This document shows positions 25,697 through 34,128 of a stretch of 64,000 bases of DNA, piece after piece. The notes beneath the pieces were generated by a model. That model did not search any database. It worked only from the letters and a program-made list of their open reading frames with translations, and had not been told where the DNA came from. The stretch lies in NCBI RefSeq assembly GCF_001684965.1, contig NZ_MAYG01000031.1:1-64000 (forward strand), read 5' to 3'. The stretch's first letter is position 1. Every line of letters starts with the position of its first letter. The position numbers and the translations under genes were made by a program. Origin of the DNA: Chryseobacterium arthrosphaerae. Its GTDB lineage: Bacteria > Bacteroidota > Bacteroidia > Flavobacteriales > Weeksellaceae.

Positions 25697-25726
25697 AAAA
25701 CCTCAGCATTGCTGAGGTTTTTTTTG
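25697..25726 (+). terminator. Terminator of rplU-rpmA
   Basis: AAAACCTCAGC (25697-25707) pairs perfectly with GCTGAGGTTTT (25711-25721) with loop ATT and a T run. It lies 24 bases after the rpmA stop. Confidence 0.92.
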
Positions 25727-25774
25727 TTCATATATAAGAAGTATATTAAATATCTTAAAGATGTGAAATATTGA

Positions 25775-25782
25775 TATATTTG
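25775..25782 (+). promoter_or_regulatory. -7 box for the peptide gene at 25859
   Basis: TATATTTG lies 76 bases upstream of the start codon, giving a leader of about 70 bases that contains the conserved motif at 25807-25835. Confidence 0.55.
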
Positions 25783-25806
25783 TAATGATCTGACAAAAAG
25801 ATTATT

Positions 25807-25835
25807 GCGGTAGCCGAAAAGCAAAAGAGAGTAGG
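25807..25835 (+). promoter_or_regulatory. Conserved leader motif upstream of a peptide gene (second copy)
   Basis: GCGGTAGCCGAAAAGC followed by ...AGAGAGTAGG matches the segment 1053-1080 at about 23 of 29 aligned positions, at nearly the same distance from the ATG. It is downstream of a -7 box, so it is in the transcribed leader. Confidence 0.55.
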
Positions 25836-25858
25836 CAACAAATCAAAACAGAATCATT

Positions 25859-26038
25859 ATGAAAAACCTGAAAAAAATGACTAAAAAACAGTTGAAATCA
25901 ATTGATGGCGGTAATGATTATATATGTCCCGACTTCATTGCTGCAACCTGTGCGGAATGGTGCACACTAAGCCCCTGGCAGAAAGAGTATTGCTTACATA
26001 CAGTAGAAGATCCTATGTCTTGTAACTGCTCTAATTAA
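25859..26038 (+). CDS. Leader-type Cys-rich small peptide (bacteriocin-like)
   Basis: A 59-residue peptide beginning MKNLKKMTKKQLKSIDGG, the Chryseobacterium-type double-glycine leader (GG at 17-18). The 41-residue remainder has six Cys, two Trp and a net acidic character, with no hydrophobic segment, so it is likely a disulfide-stabilised exported peptide. It has its own -7 box, a leader motif shared with the gene at 1102, and its own terminator, so it is a single-gene transcript. No exporter, immunity or modification gene is adjacent. Function is unknown. Confidence 0.8.
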   Translation: MKNLKKMTKKQLKSIDGGNDYICPDFIAATCAEWCTLSPWQKEYCLHTVEDPMSCNCSN

Positions 26039-26052
26039 TCCTTTAAAATAAG

Positions 26053-26081
26053 TTCGGGCGGCTTCGAAGAAGCCGCCCGAA
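26053..26081. terminator. Hairpin terminator between convergent genes
   Basis: TTCGGGCGGCTTC pairs perfectly with GAAGCCGCCCGAA around a GAA loop. It lies between the peptide gene and the DUF5686 gene and can serve both. Its core resembles the hairpin at 8661-8707. Confidence 0.75.
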
Positions 26082-26103
26082 ATATTGTATACTATCTTTA
26101 TAT

Positions 26104-28635
26104 TTAAAATCCTACCTGGAAACCGGCTTTAATACCAAATTTTGAGATATCAGGTCTGTCCAGGTAATTTCCTCTCCAGTTGAAGTCGACCCTGAAAATT
26201 CTAAGATTCCCGATTCCTATATTTTCAATACCAAATCCGTATTCAAAATAGATCTGTTCACTTGGTGCAGAATACTTGAACCCTTCTACGTTGATTGCTT
26301 TGGAAGCATCGCTTAAAGTTCCGTAAGCACCTCTTATAAATGCTACCTCTCTAAGTTTCAGTTTCTTAATTAAAGGGATGTAAGAAAGGATCTTTCCATT
26401 GAAATGGTGTTCCAGATGAAGAGTGGTGTAGGTATCAGCAACAAATTCATAGTAATTAAGCTGGGAAAAAGTATTAGGAACCAGACCATATGATAAATTG
26501 GCCGGAATAATATTCTGTAATGCCAAAGGTACGGTATTGAAATTTTTCCCTGCTTCAAAATTAACGACCAATTTTCCAAGACTTCCGATCAGGAACGGTT
26601 TGTACAGCATAAACTGCAGTTTGTCATAGTTGAAGTCAGCATTAAAGAGTCCTTCAATTCCTCTGGTATATCTTAAAACAATGGTTGGTGCAAGATTTCT
26701 TGCCTGATAGCGGTCAATCCCCGTCTGTGAGAATTTTGCTCCCGGTTTTGCAATTAAACTGATGGTAACATGGGAGTCATTTACGGTCTTTCTCAGGTTT
26801 CCGTCCTGATAATACATAAGGTTGAATTTCTCAGGAATAGCGGATTTTATACTCTGCATCACTCCATCTACCCTTATCTGGAAGTTTTTCCAGGGCTCAA
26901 TAGCTGCAAAAACACTTGTTTTGTTTACAGAACTTAATGATATGTTTTCTCCTCTTGCAAAAAAGGTGCTGGTAGATGAAGATTGTGGGGTAACTCCATC
27001 ACCGGAGGTAAGCTGGCCTCCAAGCTGAACAATATCTCTGCTGGTTCCTGCCCCAATCATAAAGCGGTTAAGCTTATTGAACATATATCTTGCCTCAACT
27101 CCATATTTAATCTGTTGATCTTTGAAACCATAGGCCGTATAAAATTGGGCTCTCCAGGTATCATTCAATCCGAAATACGTTCTTGCCCCTAATCTTATTC
27201 TGTCGCCTTCCACTTCATTTCTTCCGTAAATTGAAAATATAGGGCCGATATCTATTCCTTTGAAGGCATTATAATAGCGGGAGCCGAGTGTTTCAAACAA
27301 TTTGACCATACGGTTGAATTTCGGGGTCTGCTGAAGCTGATCCAGCATATTATAGACACCTTGTTCAGCTTTGGACAGTGTATCAGGTCTGGCTTTTGTC
27401 CAGTAAGCGTCATCTTTATTGGTAAACTTATCTTCGTATTCTTCTTCCGTTCGTTTGAATACTTTAGGATCAAGAGGCTTGTTGAACTGATAATCGGAGT
27501 AATCTACCGATCGCTTTGCTATAATGCTTTTAGAGCCTTTCTTTTTTGAAAAAGGGCTCATTTCAAACTCAGTTACAAGTTTTTTGGGAAGAAATGTTGT
27601 TTCATCCGGATTATCATATTCCAGCTGCGTATATACACTGTTGACGAAGTTGACATTAATCTTCTGAGTAGATTTCAGGGTTGCCCCTAAAACCGCATAC
27701 GTGTCGGTATCAATATAAAGATTTCCCTGGAAAGCAAGAACATCTTTTCTTTTAGGCTGATACCTTATTTGGAAAGCTTTTTCGCCACGAATAGAAATGG
27801 TATCTACCAGATCATAGTCATAAGTACTGAACCCGTCAGATCCTACAGGGCTCTGAAACCCTATGTCAAAATAATTAAGGGTGTTGTCGTAAATATTGAT
27901 GTCCCTGTACAGGTTTTTCGCAGAAACCGTGATGACCTGATTGTCCTGAAATCCGGAGGTTTTTTGGGCTACCAATGTTCTTTTGCTGTCCTTGTCAGGT
28001 TTGTTTTTACCGTAATTTTCATAAACGGCCTCGTTCAGGAAAATGGGAAGTCCCAGTCTGCCGCTGGCAGTAGAATCGGCATAATCAAAGATAAAATCAA
28101 GCTTTTTGAAGATTTTTTTCTTCATGAAAGTACTGTCCAGATTGTTGAGATCGAATTGGGTCTTCTCATACTCCTTAAAAGAGTAGGTATCGAACTTTTC
28201 CAGTCCGTTATTCCTTTTGTGCCCCCATACTTTTTGCATGATGGCATAAGCGGGATTTTCTTTTTTATTCTTGTATTTGGTTTTTCCGGCTTTCAGAACT
28301 ACTTCTTCAATATTGCTCACTTTGGCCTGTGAGAGCTGAACGAAAATATTCTCAGCATTTTCAGGAGTGATATCTAACGTTTGGCTAGTATAGCTTTTTC
28401 TGGAAAATTTTAGCTGATGAATAATGCTGTCCGACTGAACACTAAAGCTGCCGGATGTTGTGGTAAGGGAAGGAACAGAATTATTGTTGATGAAAATATC
28501 AACATTGCTGAGTTCCTTATTTGTTTTTTCATCGACAATCTTACCGCTGACACGGTTTTGAGCATAGATCGAACCGGTAAGTATCAGGAGAAAAAATAAA
28601 AAATAGTGTTTTTTGGAGTTATTGTTTAACATCAT
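26104..28635 (-). CDS. DUF5686 / carboxypeptidase-regulatory-like outer-membrane protein
   Basis: An 843-residue exported protein. A signal peptide ends around SIYAQ. A carboxypeptidase-D regulatory-like beta-sandwich (about 27-112, NRVSGKIVDEKTNKELSNVD) follows, then a long DUF5686 region that probably forms a beta-barrel in the outer membrane, with many aromatic-alternating strands and a C-terminus ending AGFQVGF with terminal Phe. It is Bacteroidota-specific and its function is not known. The charged MM...KKH start fits a signal peptide. A -7 box is about 100 bases upstream. Confidence 0.88.
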   Translation of the reverse strand: MMLNNNSKKHYFLFFLLILTGSIYAQNRVSGKIVDEKTNKELSNVDIFINNNSVPSLTTTSGSFSVQSDSIIHQLKFSRKSYTSQTLDITPENAENIFVQLSQAKVSNIEEVVLKAGKTKYKNKKENPAYAIMQKVWGHKRNNGLEKFDTYSFKEYEKTQFDLNNLDSTFMKKKIFKKLDFIFDYADSTASGRLGLPIFLNEAVYENYGKNKPDKDSKRTLVAQKTSGFQDNQVITVSAKNLYRDINIYDNTLNYFDIGFQSPVGSDGFSTYDYDLVDTISIRGEKAFQIRYQPKRKDVLAFQGNLYIDTDTYAVLGATLKSTQKINVNFVNSVYTQLEYDNPDETTFLPKKLVTEFEMSPFSKKKGSKSIIAKRSVDYSDYQFNKPLDPKVFKRTEEEYEDKFTNKDDAYWTKARPDTLSKAEQGVYNMLDQLQQTPKFNRMVKLFETLGSRYYNAFKGIDIGPIFSIYGRNEVEGDRIRLGARTYFGLNDTWRAQFYTAYGFKDQQIKYGVEARYMFNKLNRFMIGAGTSRDIVQLGGQLTSGDGVTPQSSSTSTFFARGENISLSSVNKTSVFAAIEPWKNFQIRVDGVMQSIKSAIPEKFNLMYYQDGNLRKTVNDSHVTISLIAKPGAKFSQTGIDRYQARNLAPTIVLRYTRGIEGLFNADFNYDKLQFMLYKPFLIGSLGKLVVNFEAGKNFNTVPLALQNIIPANLSYGLVPNTFSQLNYYEFVADTYTTLHLEHHFNGKILSYIPLIKKLKLREVAFIRGAYGTLSDASKAINVEGFKYSAPSEQIYFEYGFGIENIGIGNLRIFRVDFNWRGNYLDRPDISKFGIKAGFQVGF

Positions 28636-29150
28636 TCGTTTCTTCAGGCAATTAGCACAAACAAAAAGTATGCAGTTTATTTAAAAAAAACATAAAAAAA
28701 TAAAATAATTTTATTCTATCATATAAAACGGCAAATGTAGCGAAAATAATATAAGAGCCGGTTAAAATAAACCGGAAATTTTCAGACTTAAAATATAAAG
28801 GATCAGAGGATTAAACAAAGGATGAAAAGTACACCGTCAGGTAATTATTTTGGGTGAAAAATAAAGGGTACGTTATAAACTTAATTCACTAAAAAATACA
28901 AACCGTAAAATATTTTGGAACAGAAGACGGAATTCAAGATATATTTTTAGAAAACGGCTATATTTACCGTTTTTGTTTCTTCTGAATGAACAGGAATAAT
29001 ACGGATAATTCCGGTATTGACACTGTTCCGTAGCTTGTAAAGAGAGCACTCTAGAAGAAGCTAAAAACTGAGAAATCAATTAAAAAAAACAAGCCTGTAA
29101 GCCGGCAGCCATTGTAAAAACAGGATAATCAAATAAAACGAAGAGAACTA
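28636..29150. other. 515-base spacer between divergent genes
   Basis: It contains the -7 box of the DUF5686 gene (28732-28739) and a small hairpin AAAACGG...CCGTTTT (28951-28973). A 68-codon minus-strand open frame (28873-29079) has no recognisable features and is not accepted. No clear promoter for the kinase gene at 29151 was found. Confidence 0.5.
28732..28739 (-). promoter_or_regulatory. -7 box for the DUF5686 gene
   Basis: TACATTTG on the minus strand matches TAnnTTTG. It predicts a leader of about 90 bases. Confidence 0.5.
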
Positions 29151-30152
29151 ATGACCAGAAAATTTCCAACTATAAACAGTACGCTTTCACCGGATCAGCT
29201 GAGTAAACTTATTCAACAAAAATATAGTCTAAGCGACAAAGCCCAATGCAGCATTTTCCGGCTTGCAATGAACCATTTGTACATTGTTCAGGATGGCGAA
29301 CAGAAATATGTTTTTCGGGTATATACACATAACTGGAGAACAAAATCAGAAATTGAAGAAGAATTAAAATTATTACTTCATTTAAAAGAAAACGGGAACC
29401 AGGTTGCCTATCCGATTGCTGACCAGTCAGACGGATACCTACAAGAAATTGAAGCAGCGGAAGGAACAAGATTTGGCGTCTTATTTTCATACGCAAAAGG
29501 AACAAAAACTGCAAAATTTACAGCCCAGACAAGTTTTTTAATTGGTCAGACATTAGCAAAAATGCATCAATCTGCAGAAAATTTTGAACTTAAGAGAATC
29601 TCTTATAATGCTCAGAACTTACTCTCTGACCCTGTTTTAAGAATAAAAAGATTCTTTAATGAAAATAACAGTGAAGTTGAGTTTTTAGAACAGCTATCTG
29701 CTTTTTTGATTTTGAAAATGAATGAAATTGATCCACAGAAAATGAGAACCGGAAGTGTGCATCTGGATGTTTGGTTTGACAATTTGCATATTGACAATGA
29801 AAAAGACGTAACGTTTTTCGATTTTGATTTTTGCGGTAACGGGTATTTATCTTTTGATATTTCTTATTTCCTGTTTCAGTTACTGGCAACAAATTTGAAC
29901 GAAGGGGATTATCGGGCAAAGGCTGACAGCTTTTTAAAAGGTTATGAAACTGTAACAGAAATTAATGATGAGGAAAAAAGGTTTTTGCCATTTGCCTGTT
30001 TAACCATTATGATCTATTACATAAGTGTTCAGTGCGACAGATTTGAATACTGGACAAATATTTTCCTGAATGAAGATCATTTGAAAAGGATGGTCGGAAA
30101 TTTAAAACGCTGGATTGCTTACAACAAAATTGAAATAACAGTGAACGGCTGA
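29151..30152 (+). CDS. APH/choline-kinase-fold phosphotransferase
   Basis: A 333-residue kinase-like protein of the aminoglycoside-phosphotransferase superfamily. The N-lobe has YVFRVYTHNW with a likely invariant-lysine equivalent nearby and an acidic helix (SEIEEELKLLLHL). The catalytic loop reads HLDVWFDNLHI, matching H-x-D-x4-N, and FFDFDFCGNG is the metal-binding DFD. Family members phosphorylate aminoglycosides, homoserine, choline or fructosamine, and substrate cannot be told. Codon use seems more AT-rich than its neighbours and it stands alone in a long spacer, so acquisition by transfer is possible. Confidence 0.8.
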   Translation: MTRKFPTINSTLSPDQLSKLIQQKYSLSDKAQCSIFRLAMNHLYIVQDGEQKYVFRVYTHNWRTKSEIEEELKLLLHLKENGNQVAYPIADQSDGYLQEIEAAEGTRFGVLFSYAKGTKTAKFTAQTSFLIGQTLAKMHQSAENFELKRISYNAQNLLSDPVLRIKRFFNENNSEVEFLEQLSAFLILKMNEIDPQKMRTGSVHLDVWFDNLHIDNEKDVTFFDFDFCGNGYLSFDISYFLFQLLATNLNEGDYRAKADSFLKGYETVTEINDEEKRFLPFACLTIMIYYISVQCDRFEYWTNIFLNEDHLKRMVGNLKRWIAYNKIEITVNG

Positions 30153-30202
30153 CAGCAGCTTTGCAAATCGCAGTTTTAGTGCTACGGAAAATGAATAAAA
30201 AT

Positions 30203-30235
30203 AAAAAAGACTTACAGAAATGTAAGTCTTTTTTT
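30203..30235 (-). terminator. Terminator of tRNA-Asn copy 1
   Basis: AGACTTACA pairs perfectly with TGTAAGTCT, extended by A/T pairs, around a GAAA loop (plus strand). It lies directly beyond the tRNA 3' end. Confidence 0.8.
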
Positions 30236-30236
30236 G

Positions 30237-30310
30237 CTCCTCCTGCTGGGCTCGAACCAGCGACCCTCTGATTAACAGTCAGATGCTCTAACCAACTGAG
30301 CTAAGGAGGA
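30237..30310 (-). tRNA. tRNA-Asn(GTT), copy 1
   Basis: A 74-base cloverleaf on the minus strand. The acceptor is TCCTCCT/AGGAGGA with discriminator G, the D-loop is TAGCTCAGTTGGTTAGAGCA, the anticodon loop is CTGTTAA with GTT, and the T-arm contains GGTTCGAGCCC. CCA is not encoded. It is identical to the copy at 33976-34049. Confidence 0.96.
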
Positions 30311-30332
30311 ATGTCCTTTGTTTTAAGTGGTG

Positions 30333-30340
30333 CAAATATA
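30333..30340 (-). promoter_or_regulatory. -7 box for tRNA-Asn copy 1
   Basis: TATATTTG lies 22 bases upstream of the mature tRNA 5' end. The whole stretch from box to tRNA is identical in the second copy. Confidence 0.65.
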
Positions 30341-30496
30341 ATATGAATATTCATTCGAAGCAAGTTTTATCCCTTATTTTAAAAGGTTTTTAACTAAATG
30401 TATTGAAATTCAATAAGAAATATTTTAATTCTTTTTATTCGATTCTATGGATTTTCATGTAAATATCAGAAATGATAGGAGATTAAATATTCATGT

Positions 30497-30524
30497 AAAA
30501 AACAAAACCTGCATTTCTGCAGGT
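30497..30524 (-). terminator. Terminator of the tricorn-like protease gene
   Basis: On the minus strand ACCTGCA-GAAA-TGCAGGT is followed by TTTGTTTTTT. It lies just after the protease stop at 30534. Confidence 0.85.
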
Positions 30525-30533
30525 CTTTCTTTA

Positions 30534-33500
30534 TTATTTCTTTAAATCTTTCATGATTTCCTGAATGGCTCTTTCCAGCTGAGGGTCATTGCCCTGTTGC
30601 CTGTCTAAAAAGGTATTCTTCACGTAGATATCAGGTTTTACTCCTGTTTTTTCGAGATTTTGTCCGTCCAGGGTGTAGGTTCCCCAGGCAGGAAGCCTGT
30701 AATAAGAACCGTCTACAAGGCTTTTTCCAGAGGTGAAGATGATCCACCGGTACGTTTCCTGCCCTATAATTTTTCCTAATTTCAAAGCCTTAAATCCGGC
30801 AGCGGTCATTTCGGCATCACTTAACGAACCCTCATTGATCAGCAGGACGATAGGTTTTCCGGATGGAGCAAAATTGGGTTGTGCTGTCATTTTTCCTTCG
30901 CGGTATTTCCATTGTAAATAAGGTTTCTGTGCAAGGAAGTTTAAAACTTTATCGTGGACATTTCCGCCCGTATTATAACGTAAATCAAGAATTACCGCAT
31001 CTTTCTGGATTTCCTGTTCTACCATATCCAACAGGAAGCGGTCCAGCTCATCGGTAGACATATTTTTCATATATGAATAGGCGATACGGTTGTTGCTTAA
31101 CTGGTTGACACGCTGTCGATTGTTGAAGATCCAGTCGTCATAGAGAAGCCCTTTCAGTTCTGCATTCGAAACCGGGTGTACTTTTGTTGTTACATTTTTA
31201 CCATTGCGGCTGAAAGTGAGAATAAGCTCATCCTGTTTCTTGGGACTAGTAAAATAAGCTTCACGGTTTTCGTTGGGATCAATATTTTTCCCGTTTACAG
31301 AAACCAGCTGGTCTCCCGGCTTAATGTCTACACCGGAACGGAATGCCGGAGATTTCCGTACAATACTTTCTACCATATAAGGCTGGTCTTTTTTAAAGAT
31401 AATGCCGCTTTCGTTGGTGATATAGTTCAGGTAGGTACTTTCCTCCTTTCCGGACGAAGAAAATCCTATGTGTGAAGAATTAAGCTCACCTAAAAGATCA
31501 TTCAGTAAAATCCGCAGGTCATTTCTGTTATTCACATACGGAAGATACTTTGCATATTGCTCCTTTTTGGCTTTCCAGTTTACTCCGTGGAAGTTTTCAT
31601 CATAGAAATTTTCCTCCACACCTGTCCATGCTTCGTTGTACATCTGGGTAAATTCTGAAGCTAAATTCTTATCAAAATTATACTGAATATTCACTTTCTC
31701 AGGCTTTCCTGCTGCCAGCGTCATTTTATAAATATTCCCTTCGATTAAGGCAAAGAGATTTTTATTGTTTTTCGTGATGTAATATGCTGCTTTGTCAAAT
31801 ACCTTTTCAGACTTGGCCGGCTCAAAGTCAGTGAAGACTTTTTTGAAAAGTTGTCTCTTGCCATTATCCTGATTAGAGTTAAAGAACAGTATTTCTTTCT
31901 TATCATCAGCAAAAACTGCCGGGTCATCCTGGTATCCATACCTGTCGGTAACCAGTTCAATTCTTTCCAGAGTATTTTCAGGATTTACTTTAAGCTCTTT
32001 GATAACAGGTTCTTTCTCTTCCTTTTTCTCCTCCTTATCTGTACTTTCTTCTTTTTTATTTTTTTTCTCTTTACTGTCTTTTTGGGTGTCAGTCGTTTTT
32101 TTATCTTTTTCCTCCTCAATAAACAGCTTATCAAATCTTTCAGACTTATAAGGCTCATCAAACCAATCCAGGGCCATGCGGTAAATATTGGATTTCTGCA
32201 TGCCTAAAGGGTAAGACGGATTGATTCTGTCACTGGCAAAATAAATGTATTTCCCGTTAGGTGACCAGTAAGGATCCTCTTCAGAAACACCGGTGTTGGT
32301 AAGATTGATCGTTTGTCCTTTTTTGATATTGTGAATGAAAATATCCAGTTCAAAATTTCTTTTTGCAGAGAACAGTACATATTCATTATTAGGAGAAAAA
32401 GAAGGTTTTGAGTTCTGGAATGCCCAGATTTCATCCTTTACAATTGTGGTGGAGCTGAAGCTGCTTAAATCCATTAATCTTACTTCATCTCTGCCGCTTA
32501 GATATACAGCTTTTGTAAGATCTTTGTTAAGAGTGATGCTTCGGTTATTTCTCAAGTCATGAGTGAGCTGTCTGGGCTGTCCTTTTCCGTCGGCAGAAAT
32601 GCTGAACCAGTTCTGGTAGCCTTTATCAGTCTGGCTGTAGAGTAAAGTACGGTTATCCTTCAGCCATTTTACCTCCATTACTCTTTCCTTTCCGTCAGAA
32701 ACCTGCTGGGCAAACTTTCCTTCGATATCAGAAACAAACAGAACGCCTCGGCTTACAAAGGCCATTTTTTTACCATCCGGAGAAACATCATAATAGGAAA
32801 TATTGTTTTCTACATTGAAATTCTGATCCTTTTCCAGTGTTTTATTGGTGTTCAGACTGATGTTCAGGAGTTTTGTGCTTTTGCCGGCAACATCGTAAAT
32901 GTAAAGCTGATAGTCTTTTTCAAATATGACTTTAGAGCCGTTGGCGGCAACAAAAGGCTTCTTTATAGACGTGTCAAGCTGAGTTAAGGCTGTTTTTGTC
33001 CCATTTTCAATTTTATAGAGATTGTATTCATTGTTATTTTCATCGGAAATAAAATAAATAATGCCGTTTTTATCTACGCTTGGATTGAAATCCTTTCCTT
33101 CATAGCTGGTGTATTGTCTGAAAGAATTATTTTTTGGGTTGTATCCCAGGATCTCAGGATTGTTTTCCCCCTTGTAACGTTTACGGTGTACCTGGTTGGC
33201 ACTTTCCGAAGAACTTGTGAAAAGATATTCTCCGGCAGGCGTTTCTGCCAGACCATTGGTATTATTAAAGTAATTATTGAAAAGCTTTTGCGGGGTTTTT
33301 CCTTCAATGGTGGTTTTAAAACTCCCGAAATTATTGTTTCTGTTGGAAGTAAAATAAATCGTTTTACTGTCCCATCCCCAGCTTTCCATTTCGTCCTTTC
33401 CGGTGTGGAAGGTCAGCTGCTTGATAGTTCCTCCGTCTGCGGGCATTACATAAACGTCATAATTGCCATATTGATTAGAACTGAATGCCAGCCATTTTCC

Positions 33501-33722
33501 GTCAGGAGAAATACGTGGGTTGATTTCTTCACCATCTAAAGCTGTGATCCTAGATGCGTTCCCGCCATTGGAATCTACTTTCCAGAGGTCCCCGTCATAG
33601 GCAAAATAAGCGGTCTTTCCATCGGGACTCAGTGAAGGGGTTGATAAGAAATATGATTTTTCCTGCGCTGATATCTGCATAAGAGCAAAGGCAGAGAATA
33701 ATGAAATAAAGGTTTTTTTCAT
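30534..33722 (-). CDS. Tricorn-like S41 protease with beta-propeller and PDZ domain
   Basis: A 1062-residue exported protease. A signal peptide (ending SAQ) is followed by WD40-like/TolB-type propeller repeats over roughly residues 25-520 (repeated SPDGKxxxFxS units), and a highly charged Lys/Glu linker at about 543-580. A second propeller part, a PDZ domain (about 785-860, PGDQLVSVNGKNI) and a C-terminal S41 domain follow, with the nucleophile Ser in NEGSLSDAEMTAAGF. This is the layout of archaeal tricorn protease, a peptide-degrading enzyme, here probably periplasmic. It is the only gene between the two tRNA-Asn copies. Confidence 0.9.
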   Translation of the reverse strand: MKKTFISLFSAFALMQISAQEKSYFLSTPSLSPDGKTAYFAYDGDLWKVDSNGGNASRITALDGEEINPRISPDGKWLAFSSNQYGNYDVYVMPADGGTIKQLTFHTGKDEMESWGWDSKTIYFTSNRNNNFGSFKTTIEGKTPQKLFNNYFNNTNGLAETPAGEYLFTSSSESANQVHRKRYKGENNPEILGYNPKNNSFRQYTSYEGKDFNPSVDKNGIIYFISDENNNEYNLYKIENGTKTALTQLDTSIKKPFVAANGSKVIFEKDYQLYIYDVAGKSTKLLNISLNTNKTLEKDQNFNVENNISYYDVSPDGKKMAFVSRGVLFVSDIEGKFAQQVSDGKERVMEVKWLKDNRTLLYSQTDKGYQNWFSISADGKGQPRQLTHDLRNNRSITLNKDLTKAVYLSGRDEVRLMDLSSFSSTTIVKDEIWAFQNSKPSFSPNNEYVLFSAKRNFELDIFIHNIKKGQTINLTNTGVSEEDPYWSPNGKYIYFASDRINPSYPLGMQKSNIYRMALDWFDEPYKSERFDKLFIEEEKDKKTTDTQKDSKEKKNKKEESTDKEEKKEEKEPVIKELKVNPENTLERIELVTDRYGYQDDPAVFADDKKEILFFNSNQDNGKRQLFKKVFTDFEPAKSEKVFDKAAYYITKNNKNLFALIEGNIYKMTLAAGKPEKVNIQYNFDKNLASEFTQMYNEAWTGVEENFYDENFHGVNWKAKKEQYAKYLPYVNNRNDLRILLNDLLGELNSSHIGFSSSGKEESTYLNYITNESGIIFKKDQPYMVESIVRKSPAFRSGVDIKPGDQLVSVNGKNIDPNENREAYFTSPKKQDELILTFSRNGKNVTTKVHPVSNAELKGLLYDDWIFNNRQRVNQLSNNRIAYSYMKNMSTDELDRFLLDMVEQEIQKDAVILDLRYNTGGNVHDKVLNFLAQKPYLQWKYREGKMTAQPNFAPSGKPIVLLINEGSLSDAEMTAAGFKALKLGKIIGQETYRWIIFTSGKSLVDGSYYRLPAWGTYTLDGQNLEKTGVKPDIYVKNTFLDRQQGNDPQLERAIQEIMKDLKK

Positions 33723-33942
33723 GGAATAATTTGATATTTATGCAATACTATAAAGCTAATTGGATTGCTTTTTAGGATATAAGTTATATGTGAACGGCTA
33801 AAAAAGACAATTTTTTCTCTTTAACAATAAATCAACGGTCTAAAAGCTGTTCTCATAATAACTCAACGACTGCAAATATCTAATTTTTTTGAAAATATCG
33901 GAGGCTTTCCCTGTAATTTGTACAGCTGAAAAATCAGAAATA

Positions 33943-33975
33943 AAAAAAGACCTACATTTCTGTAAGTCTTTTTTG
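33943..33975 (-). terminator. Terminator of tRNA-Asn copy 2
   Basis: AGACCTACA pairs with TGTAAGTCT (one mismatch) around a TTTC loop, flanked by A and T runs. Same stem as copy 1 but with the loop in the opposite sense. Confidence 0.75.
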
Positions 33976-34049
33976 CTCCTCCTGCTGGGCTCGAACCAGC
34001 GACCCTCTGATTAACAGTCAGATGCTCTAACCAACTGAGCTAAGGAGGA
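33976..34049 (-). tRNA. tRNA-Asn(GTT), copy 2
   Basis: Identical over all 74 bases to the copy at 30237-30310, with the same GTT anticodon and discriminator G. The 30 bases upstream, including the -7 box, are also identical. Confidence 0.96.
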
Positions 34050-34071
34050 ATGTCCTTTGTTTTAAGTGGTG

Positions 34072-34079
34072 CAAATATA
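34072..34079 (-). promoter_or_regulatory. -7 box for tRNA-Asn copy 2
   Basis: TATATTTG, 22 bases upstream of the tRNA, is identical to the promoter of copy 1. Confidence 0.65.
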
Positions 34080-34128
34080 GGACGAATATTTATACCCTAC
34101 AAATATTTTTAGAAAAATTTTCAAAAAA

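Noticed and set aside
27769..28332. 187-codon plus-strand open frame within the DUF5686 gene
   Set aside because: Antisense shadow of an 843-residue gene with signal peptide and family match.
28873..29079. 68-codon minus-strand open frame in the 515-base spacer
   Set aside because: No start context, no family resemblance, and it spans a small hairpin.
30237..34049. Integrated element using tRNA-Asn as attachment site
   Set aside because: The repeat covers whole tRNAs with promoters, and the enclosed gene is a single housekeeping-type protease with no integrase, so local duplication is simpler.
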